From NCBI RefSeq assembly GCF_002735705.1, contig NZ_PDZL01000001.1, positions 310,001 to 374,000 on the forward strand: a stretch of 64,000 bases of DNA, read 5' to 3'. Below, piece after piece: positions 8,903 to 17,706 of the stretch. The stretch is from Janthinobacterium sp. BJB426 (GTDB lineage Bacteria; Pseudomonadota; Gammaproteobacteria; Burkholderiales; Burkholderiaceae_D). Made by a program: the position numbers and the translations under genes. Position 1 is the stretch's first letter; each line of letters opens with the position of its first letter. Below the pieces are notes generated by a model. It made no database searches. It was not told where the DNA came from and saw only the letters and a program-made list of their open reading frames with translations.

Positions 8903-9295
8903 ATGTCCGCAGGATTTACCGCCACCGAGTTGTCCGTCATCAATGAAGACGACGCCCTGATCACCACCCTGGCCGCACCAGCCGGAAAAGGCGAGCCCGT
9001 CTACCTGATGCTGCAGCGCGCCGAGGAATACGACGAGCAGGACGTGGCCATGGGCATGGACGAGCCCTACATCGAATACTGCGGCCAGGAATTTGCCTGG
9101 TACGGCCACATGCACGCCGTGATCCTGCACCCGAACCGTTTATCCGTGCAGATGGATGCCGAGGCCGCCATGCAGATGGATGACGACGGCCAGATCGACG
9201 TGCGCTTCAACTTGACGCCCGAGCGCTACGCCCAGCTGCAGCAGGCGCTGCGCACCACGTTCGAAGGCTGCGATTATTATCGCGAGGAACGCTAA
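8903..9295 (+). CDS. Imm10-like immunity family protein
   Basis: 130 acidic residues without signal peptide or membrane segment. The pattern SVINEDDALITTLA, then YLMLQRAEEYDEQD, then PYIEYCGQEFAWYG resembles Imm10 (immunity protein 10), a family defined near polymorphic toxin genes. This is recognition by pattern and is not certain. No toxin gene is adjacent: the left neighbour is a divergent GNAT and the right neighbour a convergent SGNH protein. It could be an orphan immunity gene or a domesticated member with another role. Confidence 0.55.
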   Translation: MSAGFTATELSVINEDDALITTLAAPAGKGEPVYLMLQRAEEYDEQDVAMGMDEPYIEYCGQEFAWYGHMHAVILHPNRLSVQMDAEAAMQMDDDGQIDVRFNLTPERYAQLQQALRTTFEGCDYYREER

Positions 9296-9503
9296 TCTGC
9301 GCGCAGCTTTCGGCCTAGCGCATAAAGCTGGATCAAGCGGTGCTTCGTGGCTTGCTGCCCGGTTCCCATGCCATAGCGCGCCGCCGCCTTGCGCCTGGAC
9401 GCTGTCCGGCAAGGCGTAGAGCACTACGACGGCATGCCTGGCGGGCGTAAGCAATTGCGTGCGTTCAGGCTGGCTGGAGAGGCTGCGTGCGTGCCAGGCG
9501 TCA

Positions 9504-10553
9504 TCACTGGATAGGGGAGATGCTGGAAAAATGGCCAGTGTCTCGCATGTTGTTCAATATGTGATCGCCTAAACGGTTGGAGAAATGCGTTTCATCCCAA
9601 AACGTCGGCATGGCGTCGTTGCTGTTTTCAGCGAGGGAAATCAAATCGCCAGGTTGTTCATAATCGAGCACGGTTACGTGGAATTGCGATGCGACCGAGG
9701 TCATGTCCTTTTTCCATTTTGCAGCTTGTGGCGATAACCCCCCCTCCTGCATACGAATTTGCCATCGGGGGCTGACAGGTAAAGCCAGCAAAATGACTTC
9801 GGTTTGTCTGGCTTGCGCCAGCCTGAAGATATCCGACAGGTCCTTGATATCGGCGGCATTTTCTACGTTGCGTTCACAAGGGCTGGTCATCACCTGAAAC
9901 ATACGGTTGTAGCGTGATTCATATGTTTCCATTCTTCCGGCACGCGTCGCCCCCTTGCTAGGGTCATCATGGTAGCGTCCTTGTGCATCAAAGTAAGCAT
10001 CGAAGGAACGGCGGGGAAGCAGATTGATTTTCAGGGTTGTGTAGCTTTGCAGGAGGGTGTCCTTGGGCGAAAAATATTGCAGCGGGGATGCGAGTGTATA
10101 CCTCGTCATATTGTCATTTTTTGCGTTGCAAGCATTCGAAGTCAGGAAGTTAATTTCCAAATAGAATCTTTTAATATGTGTTTGCTGGCTGATGGTGAAA
10201 ATCAGCTCCTTGGCGCTCGATAGTGGCAATGCATCGATACCCGCCACCTGGACTTTACCTCCGTATAAGTGAGAGGCGAATGCCTCGTTGAATCCGCGCC
10301 TGACTCTCGAAGAGCCGAGAATCAGCACGTCTGGGGTGTGCAGCCTGCTGCGTAAAACGGCCGCGCCTGGCTGACTGGCGGGGGAGATCTCCGGCCTGAT
10401 CGCAATGAGCTTGTCGTCCACCTGCTGGCGCCAAATGGCATAAGGATCCATCATGAAAATGAATCCTGCAAGGAGTAGTGTCAATCCGCTGGCAATGAAA
10501 AAAATGCAGGCGAAAAAGTGCCTGAGTGGTATTTCATGATTAAAAGCCCGCAT
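9504..10553 (-). CDS. SGNH-hydrolase-like protein, partner of MBOAT acyltransferase
   Basis: 349 residues with one N-terminal membrane helix (about 12-34), then a periplasmic domain. LILGSSRVRRGFN holds a candidate nucleophile serine, and WDETHFSNRLGDH near the C-terminus gives the Asp-x-x-His pair of SGNH/AlgX/DltD-like enzymes. Such proteins take an acyl group delivered across the membrane by an MBOAT protein and pass it to a polysaccharide or other acceptor. Its ATG overlaps the MBOAT stop by 14 bases and has AAGGAA seven bases upstream. The acceptor is not known. Confidence 0.78.
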   Translation of the reverse strand: MRAFNHEIPLRHFFACIFFIASGLTLLLAGFIFMMDPYAIWRQQVDDKLIAIRPEISPASQPGAAVLRSRLHTPDVLILGSSRVRRGFNEAFASHLYGGKVQVAGIDALPLSSAKELIFTISQQTHIKRFYLEINFLTSNACNAKNDNMTRYTLASPLQYFSPKDTLLQSYTTLKINLLPRRSFDAYFDAQGRYHDDPSKGATRAGRMETYESRYNRMFQVMTSPCERNVENAADIKDLSDIFRLAQARQTEVILLALPVSPRWQIRMQEGGLSPQAAKWKKDMTSVASQFHVTVLDYEQPGDLISLAENSNDAMPTFWDETHFSNRLGDHILNNMRDTGHFSSISPIQ

Positions 10554-11970
10554 ATTTGAATTCCTTCAGGCCTGACAAATTGATAAGGGCAAGGCAAAGT
10601 GCAATGGCCACCGCCGCTGCCCACGCCAGGCTCGGTCTCCAAGCCAGCGTGCTTGTGGTGGATTTTTTCAGTTGCACGCTCCATGCGGGTAATTCCTTGG
10701 TCATCAGGTCAATTAACGAAGGGGCAAACCAGTTGAAGATAATGGCGGCGAGGATAAGGATTGGGCTGAGGAAACTAATTGGCCAGACGGAACCGTTTCC
10801 GGTACCCAGTAAACCGAGCATGATGCTGCTGGCTTGATGCCAGTCCCGCGTGGCCCACAGGCTGACGGAAAATCCGATGGCCGCCAGCGTAAACGCCCTG
10901 CCGGCCCAGTGCTGTAGCTTGCCACCTTTGCGCGAGACGATATTCCAGCGCCGCAATGCATGGTTCCCGGTGACCAGCAGCCCTTGATAAATACCAAAGA
11001 TGAGCAACGGAACCGTGGCGCCGTGCCAGATGGCGACGGCCATCATGACCACGAACAGGGCCGCATAGTGGCGCCACACCTGGCGTTTTTTGGTCAGCGG
11101 GCGGTACAGGTAGTCGCGCATGAAGGCGCCCAATGTTACATGCCAGCGGGTCCAGAACTCGACTGGGCTGGAAGACTTGAACGGTGCATGGAAATTGACG
11201 GGCAGGTGGATGCCGAACATCCTGCTGATGCCCATGGCCATTTCCGAATAGCCGCAAAAGTCGTAATACGTTTCAAACAGGAAGCCCAGGCAGGCGATCC
11301 AAGTCTCGATGAGGCCGATTGGGTCGCCTTGCCCCGCGCGCAGGAAGACGTCGCTTTGCGCGTGCAGGAAGAGGGGAGAAATGCAGGACTTCTTGAATAG
11401 CCCCATGGCGAATAGTGTGAGGCCGACAGCGTAGTCGCGCGGTGCAGGACGCAGGGCCGAGGTCGCGCCCGGCGTGGCCATGAATTGCGGCAGCATGTCC
11501 TTGTGCGATAGCAGTGGCCCGGCAGGCAGGTGGGGAAACCAGGCCACGAAGAGCGCGTATTCGAGCGGATTGGTGCTACGGGCTTGCCCTCGCGCCGTAT
11601 CGACCAGGAAGGCGATTTGCGTAAATGTGAAATACGAAATACCCAGCGGGAGGGCCGGAATTGCCGTCCCGGGCACGACAAAGAACTTCGCATACTTATA
11701 CAAGGCGAGAAAGCATAAGTTCCCCGCGATGGCCAGCGCCAGGTAGCTGGTCTTCTTGCGGTTTTTTGCGATGACGCCGGCGAGCACCCAGTTGCCCCCC
11801 ATGGATGCACAAAACAGCAGCAGGTTGTGCGCATCGTTGAGATAATAAAAAACCAGGGAAATCAGCAGCGGCAGCAGCAGATGAAGCTGGTTTTTTGAGA
11901 TCAGACGCTGGTAGGCATACGCGGAGACAGGTAGGAAGGCCAGGGTAAACCAGTACGAGGTAAAACTCAT
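10540..11970 (-). CDS. MBOAT family membrane-bound O-acyltransferase (AlgI/DltB-like)
   Basis: 476 residues, polytopic. Family landmarks are the region LPLGISYFTFTQIAFLVD, the segment HAPFKSSSPVEFWTRWHVTL, and AIWHGATVPLLIFG, which contains the invariant catalytic histidine. AlgI and DltB use acyl donors in the cytoplasm and export acyl groups for polysaccharide or teichoic-acid modification. The gene sits between a radical SAM gene (5 bases upstream) and an SGNH protein (14-base overlap). This pairing with an SGNH protein is standard for the family; the radical SAM partner is not. No ribosome-binding site is obvious, so translation may be coupled. Confidence 0.9.
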   Translation of the reverse strand: MSFTSYWFTLAFLPVSAYAYQRLISKNQLHLLLPLLISLVFYYLNDAHNLLLFCASMGGNWVLAGVIAKNRKKTSYLALAIAGNLCFLALYKYAKFFVVPGTAIPALPLGISYFTFTQIAFLVDTARGQARSTNPLEYALFVAWFPHLPAGPLLSHKDMLPQFMATPGATSALRPAPRDYAVGLTLFAMGLFKKSCISPLFLHAQSDVFLRAGQGDPIGLIETWIACLGFLFETYYDFCGYSEMAMGISRMFGIHLPVNFHAPFKSSSPVEFWTRWHVTLGAFMRDYLYRPLTKKRQVWRHYAALFVVMMAVAIWHGATVPLLIFGIYQGLLVTGNHALRRWNIVSRKGGKLQHWAGRAFTLAAIGFSVSLWATRDWHQASSIMLGLLGTGNGSVWPISFLSPILILAAIIFNWFAPSLIDLMTKELPAWSVQLKKSTTSTLAWRPSLAWAAAVAIALCLALINLSGLKEFKYAGF

Positions 11971-11974
11971 CGCA

Positions 11975-13036
11975 TTACAGGCGTGCCGTGGCCGATTGGT
12001 CGGCGTTCAAAAACAGCTTGGCCCAGATTTCCCTGACTTCCAGCCATTTGGCGAGTTCGTCCGGTTTTCTGACGGCCTCGCGGATGCGTGACAGATAGGT
12101 CGATTGTCCCATGGCATAAGCGCGGCAGTTGCTGCAATCGATATTCGAACTGCAGCACTTGCCCTTGCCCGGTTGATGGTCGACATGGACATGTACTTGC
12201 TTGGTGACGCGGAAACCGCAGTTTTTGGCGATCTTGGTGACGGGATCGATGTCATAGAGCTTGTCGCCCGTGACCCAGTCGTCATAGTGGAGTGAATACT
12301 GCACCGTTTCCGGATAGGCCAGCATGGCGCGCACAATTTCCGCGCGCGCCTGGGAAAAATCCGCCTGCGTCAGGGCCAGGCTTTGCGTGGCACTGCTGAT
12401 GCGGAAGTACGCCTTGTCGTTATCGACCTTGTTTTCCAACTTGTCGAGATAGCGGGTCGTCGGGCTGAAATAGCTGAAGGTGAGCGGCAATCCATGACTG
12501 TTGGCAAGCTCTGCCATGACCATGATCTGCTTGATATTTAGTGACGTGATGGTAAACACGCAGACGGCACGCGGGTCGTCGCGGTAATTGTTCATGGCCT
12601 TGGTCAGCACGTCGCCGGCGCGCAATGAACTACCGATTTCATCGACACCCCAGGATGAGATATGAATGCGATAAAAGATATCGTCCGGCAAGCGTATCGT
12701 GCCATTGGTAAATACGATGCCATGCGGGATGTATTTTTGCGCCGCGCGCAGCCGGTCGGGCACCAGGCTCGGCTCCGCGCCTGCCATGTAGGCCAACGTG
12801 ACACCACGCGCCGCATCGGCGGCAAACAGGGCATCCCATTCGGCAAGCGAACGGCTATCTTCGTGTCCTTCGTTTTCCTCGCCCTCGAAGAACAGGCAGC
12901 CCTCGCAGCGCAAATTGCATTTGGACGCCACGTCATAGTTGGCCGCCTTGATGTTACCCAGTCGTGCATTGAGCTCACGAAAATAGGCAAAGTCATTTTG
13001 CTTCGTGTAGGACGCAAGTTCAGATAGGGAATTCAT
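11975..13036 (-). CDS. Radical SAM protein of unknown function
   Basis: 353 residues. The radical SAM cluster motif CxxxCxxC is seen as SKCNLRCEGCLFF (near residue 40), followed by a TIM-barrel pattern with MAGAEPSL replacing the usual GGEP loop and VFTNGT. A second cysteine-rich stretch near residue 310, GKGKCCSSNIDCSNCRAYA, could bind an auxiliary iron-sulfur cluster as in SPASM or related C-terminal domains. It is the first gene of a compact operon with MBOAT and SGNH genes, so it may make or modify the acyl donor or acceptor. The ATG at 13036 is preferred; a GTG six bases earlier is possible, and no strong Shine-Dalgarno is visible. Confidence 0.83.
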   Translation of the reverse strand: MNSLSELASYTKQNDFAYFRELNARLGNIKAANYDVASKCNLRCEGCLFFEGEENEGHEDSRSLAEWDALFAADAARGVTLAYMAGAEPSLVPDRLRAAQKYIPHGIVFTNGTIRLPDDIFYRIHISSWGVDEIGSSLRAGDVLTKAMNNYRDDPRAVCVFTITSLNIKQIMVMAELANSHGLPLTFSYFSPTTRYLDKLENKVDNDKAYFRISSATQSLALTQADFSQARAEIVRAMLAYPETVQYSLHYDDWVTGDKLYDIDPVTKIAKNCGFRVTKQVHVHVDHQPGKGKCCSSNIDCSNCRAYAMGQSTYLSRIREAVRKPDELAKWLEVREIWAKLFLNADQSATARL

Positions 13037-13384
13037 AAGCACCGGAAGGTAAGATCGAAAAATTTATGGACATTCAACAATGCATCCTGTGCGGCGAGGC
13101 ATGGCGGCGGCTTGCGTGCCCAAGCGGGAGCCGTAAAGTGGGCGACTGCCTGAGGCGCTAGTATGCCGCTTGCACAAGTAAAATGAAATATTATCTTTAA
13201 AGTAATTTACTTTCCCACCACATATTTTTATTGCAATGCAAGATTTTCTTGACAGCATGAAATATCCCATTTCTGTCGTTTGCAGGGCCTGCGCGGCCGG
13301 TGGTGCAGCGCGTGACTAGCAAGTCGGGTGCATACGGTGCGCATTTGACACGGAGGGGGCAGCGAAAGTGCGGAAAATCAGGCG
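13037..13384. other. Intergenic leader region of the radical SAM operon
   Basis: About 350 bases without a supportable gene. The stretch 13181-13265 is clearly richer in A and T than its surroundings and is the likely promoter zone for the minus-strand radical SAM operon. I could not settle on a single -35/-10 pair. The short open frames here have no ribosome-binding site and no familiar protein pattern. Confidence 0.4.
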
Positions 13385-13420
13385 AAAAAAAACCACCCGA
13401 TCCTGAGGATGAGTGGTTGT
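13385..13420 (-). terminator. Intrinsic terminator after tRNA-Leu
   Basis: Read on the minus strand, AACCACTCATCC and GGATCGGGTGGTT form an interrupted stem with a short loop. Eight T residues follow (A run at 13385-13392 on the plus strand). It begins about 22 bases beyond the 3' end of the tRNA gene. Confidence 0.8.
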
Positions 13421-13442
13421 TTTCCAGTACTGCGATGTCTGG

Positions 13443-13529
13443 TGGTGCCGGGAGCCGGAATCGAACCGGCACGCTGTTTCCAGCGCGGGATTTTGAGTCC
13501 CGTGCGTCTACCTATTCCGCCATCCCGGC
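13443..13529 (-). tRNA. tRNA-Leu (anticodon CAA)
   Basis: An 87-base gene including encoded CCA. The acceptor stem pairs GCCGGGA (13523-13529) with TCCCGGC (13447-13453), with A73 as discriminator. The anticodon stem-loop is CGGGA-CTCAAAA-TCCCG, giving anticodon CAA, which reads UUG. The long variable arm CGCTGGAAACAGCG is the class II feature expected of tRNA-Leu, and the T-arm loop TTCGATT is present. It has its own promoter upstream and a terminator downstream, so it is a single-gene unit. Confidence 0.97.
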
Positions 13530-13541
13530 AACGCGAGACGC

Positions 13542-13570
13542 ATTATCACTGATTTATCGTGATCCGGCAA
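13542..13570 (-). promoter_or_regulatory. Sigma-70 promoter of tRNA-Leu
   Basis: On the minus strand TTGCCG (13565-13570) and GATAAT (13542-13547) are separated by exactly 17 bases. The -10 element ends 12 bases before the first base of the mature tRNA, which places transcription start just upstream of it. Confidence 0.75.
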
Positions 13571-13619
13571 GTTTTTCGCTTTACATACTGTTTAGCGCAT
13601 TTGCCGGGCGTCGTGCGAT

Positions 13620-14936
13620 TCAGTTATGCACGGAGTTCAGCTGACGCGCGATGATATCGTGGTTGAGCCAGACGACCGGTGCTTGCGGTTCCGACATGGC
13701 GTGGAACATCAGCGGGCCCGTGCCTTCCAGTACCAAGGAACTCAGGTGGTCGGTGATCAGTTCCTTGCGATCCTTGTGCAGCTTGGTGATGTCGTCCGAG
13801 GTGCCGATCATGACGTCGGCCAGCTCTGGCGTGTTGTCCATCGGCCAGGCGGCGAAGTTGCGGAACTGTACGCTGGTGGCGTCGCCGTTGTAGGCGGCGA
13901 TACGGTCGAGCAAGTCTTGCAACGAGACGCCGTCTTCCAGCAAGCCCTGGCAGGTTTTCCATTGCTCTTCGGCCCAGGCTGCGCCGCCTTCTTTTTTCAG
14001 CGCGTCGAGCAGGGGGAACAGCGACAGTTCCACGCCGACGAAAATGTCGGACGAGTTCGTGCGGATTTCCGGGCAATTGAAGACGGTGGCCTTGATGCCT
14101 CTGTCCCACGCGGCCTTGGCCACGTTTTCCAGGCGCATCTTGGCCAGGCCCTGGGTGTAGTTGCTGTAGGTTTGCCACTGGTACTTGCCGTCGATCAAGA
14201 TCTCGGTGCCGTGGTAGCCGTAGGCGCTGTAGCGCACCTGGCCGCCCGTTTGCTCGATGCGGGCGCGGATGGCGGCGCTGCCTTCGATCAGGTGCTGCAG
14301 GGTGTTGGCCGTGACTTCGTCGAAGTTCATCAGGATCAGCTTGCCCAGGTCGCTGTCGAGCAGGGCGCGCGAGGACATGAAGCGCTCGCCGCGGCCTTTA
14401 TAGATGCGGTTGGCGATGGCCAGGAAGACTTTGACTTTCGGAATGCCACCAGCCATGGTGTGGGCGAAATACACGTTGCTGCCGTCAGGAATCAGGCTGT
14501 CCAGCTCGGCCATGGCTTTTGCCACGGAAGCGCTGAAGCGGGCGATGCCGGCTTCGCGGCAGCGTTCGATCTGCGCCCAGTCCAGCTTGTCTTCCTGCCA
14601 GCTTTTCAGGGTCATGTCGGCCAGCAGGGCCGTCGGCGTCGGTTCGCCGGCTGGCGCGTCGAGGTCGAAACCGGCCATCAGCGGCACATTGATGATGCGG
14701 CCGCCCAGGTTGGCTTCGGCTTCGGCCAGCTCTTCCGCGTTCAGCGGGCGCAGCGCCATGTTTTCATCGCGGCGGCCGACCGTCATGCCGACGATATTCA
14801 TGCCCGCCTTGCGCGCTTCGTCCAGCAAGCCATTCACATAGCCGCGGCCGAACAGCTCGCCGAACAGCACAAAGGTGTCGCCCTTGCGGAAGATATTTTT
14901 TTGCGGGATGTCTCTTAAGGACGTGATCTCGGTCAT
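13620..14936 (-). CDS. FabMG-type enoyl-ACP reductase family protein
   Basis: 438 residues. The N-terminus FVLFGELFGRGYVNGLLDEA has the look of a nucleotide-binding Rossmann turn, followed by GMNIVGMTVGRRDEN. The overall sequence matches my memory of the family named after FabMG, a triclosan-tolerant enoyl-ACP reductase from a soil metagenome. Those enzymes reduce the enoyl intermediate in fatty-acid elongation. This assignment rests on recollection of the family and could be wrong in substrate. No signal peptide or membrane segment is seen. The gene stands alone, flanked by the tRNA-Leu gene downstream and 273 bases of non-coding DNA upstream. Confidence 0.5.
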   Translation of the reverse strand: MTEITSLRDIPQKNIFRKGDTFVLFGELFGRGYVNGLLDEARKAGMNIVGMTVGRRDENMALRPLNAEELAEAEANLGGRIINVPLMAGFDLDAPAGEPTPTALLADMTLKSWQEDKLDWAQIERCREAGIARFSASVAKAMAELDSLIPDGSNVYFAHTMAGGIPKVKVFLAIANRIYKGRGERFMSSRALLDSDLGKLILMNFDEVTANTLQHLIEGSAAIRARIEQTGGQVRYSAYGYHGTEILIDGKYQWQTYSNYTQGLAKMRLENVAKAAWDRGIKATVFNCPEIRTNSSDIFVGVELSLFPLLDALKKEGGAAWAEEQWKTCQGLLEDGVSLQDLLDRIAAYNGDATSVQFRNFAAWPMDNTPELADVMIGTSDDITKLHKDRKELITDHLSSLVLEGTGPLMFHAMSEPQAPVVWLNHDIIARQLNSVHN

Positions 14937-15209
14937 GGTATCAATTCATTCAAAAAATAGCAGGGGAGGCGCATACCGCACAGCCTGCTGGTTCAACATA
15001 GTGATAAATTATGCGCCCTTTCAGTGGCGACAATCATCTTGCGAACGATTCTCGTCTGGAGCGGCATCTTCTTCTTTGGAACAGCTCTTATTCTTTCGCC
15101 ATGGCGTATTTTACGCTGCCACGGCGCACAGCGCCCGTGGACAGGGTCAGATAAGCCCGGCAGGCGCCGATATTACCCCAGCTTGGCCATGCCGGTCAGC
15201 AAAATTGAT

Positions 15210-17573
15210 CTAAAACAAATCCTGCTGGCCGGACACAAGCCGTGAAAAATCATCGCCCAGGAAGGGCAGGATCGCGTCGGCCACCGGTTGCAGCTGGCGC
15301 GTCAGGTAGTGGTGGTAGTCGATGGGCGAGCGCTGCGTTTCCAGCGGCTCCGGCCCCGCCACCGTGATGACATAGCTGATCCAGCCGCCATTCTGGTATT
15401 GCAGCGGACGGCCTTGCACCAGGTTGTAGGCGTCGGCCGTGCGCGCCGCGCGCACATGGGGCGGCACGTTGCGCTGGTAATCGTCGAGCGGACGGCGCAA
15501 GCGCTTGCGGTAGACCAACAAGGCATCGAATTCGCCGTGCACGGTGCGCGCCACATAGTCGCGCACATAGTCCTGGTAGGCGGCGCGCTGGAAGATGCGC
15601 AGATACAAGGCTTGCTGGAATTGCTGCGCCAGCGGCGTCCAGTCACTGCGTACGGTTTCCAGGCCCTTGTAGACCATCTGTTCGCTGCCGTCGGGCTTGC
15701 CCACGAGGCCCGCGTAGCGTTTCTTGCTGCCTTCCTCCGAGCCGCGGATGGTGGGCATCAGGAAGCGCCGGTAATGCGTCTCGAATTCCAGCTCCAGCGC
15801 ATTTTCCAGGCCGAACTCCTCGCGCAGATGCTGGTTCCACCAGGCGTTCACGTGCGCCACCAGGGCGCGGCCGATCTTGCCCGCCTCTTCGTCCGTATGC
15901 GCCGTTTTTAGCCATACGAAGGTGGAATCCGTGTCGCCATAGATCACCTGGTAGCCCTGCTCGGTGATCAGTTCGCGCGTGCGGTGCATGATGTCGTGGC
16001 CGCGCAAGGTGATCGACGAGGCCAGGCGCGGGTCGAAGAAGCGGCAGCCGCTGGAGCCCAGCACGCCGTAGAACGCGTTCATGATGATCTTTAACGCTTG
16101 CGACAGCGGCGCGTTGCGCTCGCGCTTGGCCGTCTCGCGCCCCTGCCACACCTGTTCCACGATGGCCGGCAGGCAATGTTTCACACGCGAAAACTGCGCG
16201 CCCCGGTAGCCGGGCACGGTATCGGCTTCGTCGCCGCTGGTGCCCACCACAAGCCCCACGGGGTCGATGAGGAAAGTGCGGATGATGGATGGATACAGGC
16301 TTTTGTAGTCGAGCACGAGCACGGAATCGTACAAGCCCGACTGCGAATCCATGACGAAGCCGCCCGGGCTGTTTTCGCCGGAAATATCGCCCAGGTTGGG
16401 CGCCACGTAACCCTGCCGGTGCATCAGCGGCAAGTACAGGTGTTCGAACGCGGCCACGGACCCGCCGCTGCGGTCGGCCGCCAGACCCGTCACGCTGGCC
16501 CGTTCCAGCAAGAAGGTCAGCAGCTCGGTCTTGGCAAAGATGCGCGTGACCAGTTCGCAATCCTTGAGGTTGTAGCGGGCCAGCGCGGGTTTGTCTTCGC
16601 GGAAACGCCGGTCGATCTCGGCCATGCGCTGGTAGGGATTGTCGATGGACTTGCCTTCGCCCAGCAAGGTCTGCGCCACGTTTTCCAGGCTGAACGAGGA
16701 AAAATTCCACGTCGCCGATTTCAAGGCTTCGATGCCGTCGATGATCAGACGGCCCGCCGCGGCCGCAAAATAGTGTTCTTGCTTGCCGCCATGTTCGCGC
16801 CATTCCATCACGGCGCCGCCGCGTCCCAGCTTCAACGGTACTTGATAGCGTTCGGCATGTTCCTTGAGCACGCGCAAGTCGAACTGCACTAGGTTCCAGC
16901 CGATGATGGCATCCGGATCGTGGCGCTCCATCCACGTATTCAGGCGTTCGAGGATCTGTGCGCGGCTGTCGCAGTATTCGAGGTCGAAATCCAAGGCGTC
17001 ATCGCCACCGTTTGGCGGCCCCAGCATGTACACCTGGCGCTGGCCGCAGCCTTCCAGCGCCAGCGAATACAGCTCGCCATGCGCCGTCGTCTCGATATCG
17101 AGCGACACCAGTTGTAATGTGGGGCGATAGCCGGGTGCAGGTTTCAGCTGCACTTCCTGCAGTGTTTCTCCGCTGAACGTCACCGGCGCCGTGATGAAAC
17201 GCTCCATCAGGTAGCGCTCGGGCGGGCGGATGTCGGCTTCGTAGACGTCGACGCCGTGGGCGCGCAGTTGCTTTTCCAGCTTCAGCAAATGCCGGTATTG
17301 CTTGCAGTACAGCCCCAGCACGGGGCGATGGTGGAAATCGCACAGCGACAGGGGACGCAGCTCCGCATGGCGCTCGCCGCGCAGCAGCTGTTGCGCCTGT
17401 TCCTGTTGCTCCATGGGAAGGAAGGCGACGGCCGTCTGCACGGGCAGGCGCACGTGGCGGGGGCCGGCATCCGTTGCCAGCCAGAAATCGACTTCCGTGC
17501 CGTCGCGCGTGTCGCGCCAGTGGCGGGTCAGGATGAAGCCCTGTTCGAGCGGGTGCTGCGTGGTGCCTGTCAT
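15210..17573 (-). CDS. polB: DNA polymerase II (family B)
   Basis: 787 residues, close to the 783 of E. coli Pol II. The N-terminal 3'-5' exonuclease has the first acidic motif in [14 protein letters not shown] and the second in [13 protein letters not shown]. The polymerase domain has motif [14 protein letters not shown] and motif [13 protein letters not shown] with both catalytic aspartates. Pol II restarts stalled replication and carries out accurate translesion synthesis. I chose the ATG at 17573: residues upstream of it in the same frame do not resemble the family and would run into the divergent gene. No CTGT-N8-ACAG LexA site is visible upstream. Confidence 0.95.
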   Translation of the reverse strand: MTGTTQHPLEQGFILTRHWRDTRDGTEVDFWLATDAGPRHVRLPVQTAVAFLPMEQQEQAQQLLRGERHAELRPLSLCDFHHRPVLGLYCKQYRHLLKLEKQLRAHGVDVYEADIRPPERYLMERFITAPVTFSGETLQEVQLKPAPGYRPTLQLVSLDIETTAHGELYSLALEGCGQRQVYMLGPPNGGDDALDFDLEYCDSRAQILERLNTWMERHDPDAIIGWNLVQFDLRVLKEHAERYQVPLKLGRGGAVMEWREHGGKQEHYFAAAAGRLIIDGIEALKSATWNFSSFSLENVAQTLLGEGKSIDNPYQRMAEIDRRFREDKPALARYNLKDCELVTRIFAKTELLTFLLERASVTGLAADRSGGSVAAFEHLYLPLMHRQGYVAPNLGDISGENSPGGFVMDSQSGLYDSVLVLDYKSLYPSIIRTFLIDPVGLVVGTSGDEADTVPGYRGAQFSRVKHCLPAIVEQVWQGRETAKRERNAPLSQALKIIMNAFYGVLGSSGCRFFDPRLASSITLRGHDIMHRTRELITEQGYQVIYGDTDSTFVWLKTAHTDEEAGKIGRALVAHVNAWWNQHLREEFGLENALELEFETHYRRFLMPTIRGSEEGSKKRYAGLVGKPDGSEQMVYKGLETVRSDWTPLAQQFQQALYLRIFQRAAYQDYVRDYVARTVHGEFDALLVYRKRLRRPLDDYQRNVPPHVRAARTADAYNLVQGRPLQYQNGGWISYVITVAGPEPLETQRSPIDYHHYLTRQLQPVADAILPFLGDDFSRLVSGQQDLF

Positions 17574-17706
17574 GGTGCCGTGAGTGTCTGGTGTACTGGC
17601 CTGCACATTACAGCAAGCTGACCCAGGGCGGGGGCGGTTGCGGCTATAATTTTCTGCATCGAAGACGATAACAAGAGCGCGTCGCGCCACACACCCTGGA
17701 GACAGC

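Noticed and set aside
9296-9503. Possible decayed gene between the Imm10-like and SGNH genes
   Set aside because: Minus-strand fragments read like pieces of a protein in two frames, but nothing could be matched to a family, so a pseudogene call would be a guess.
13064-13270. 68-codon minus-strand frame in the leader of the radical SAM operon
   Set aside because: No ribosome site, atypical composition and location in the AT-rich promoter zone make a gene unlikely.
15024-15245. 73-codon plus-strand frame between the FabMG-like and polB genes
   Set aside because: It overlaps the end of polB in antisense, has no ribosome-binding site, and shows no recognisable sequence.
17574-17706. Possible LexA (SOS) box upstream of polB
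   Set aside because: CTG and CAG half-sites are present near 17596-17615, but the spacing is 12 or 7 bases rather than the 10 required by CTGT-N8-ACAG, so no LexA site can be supported.
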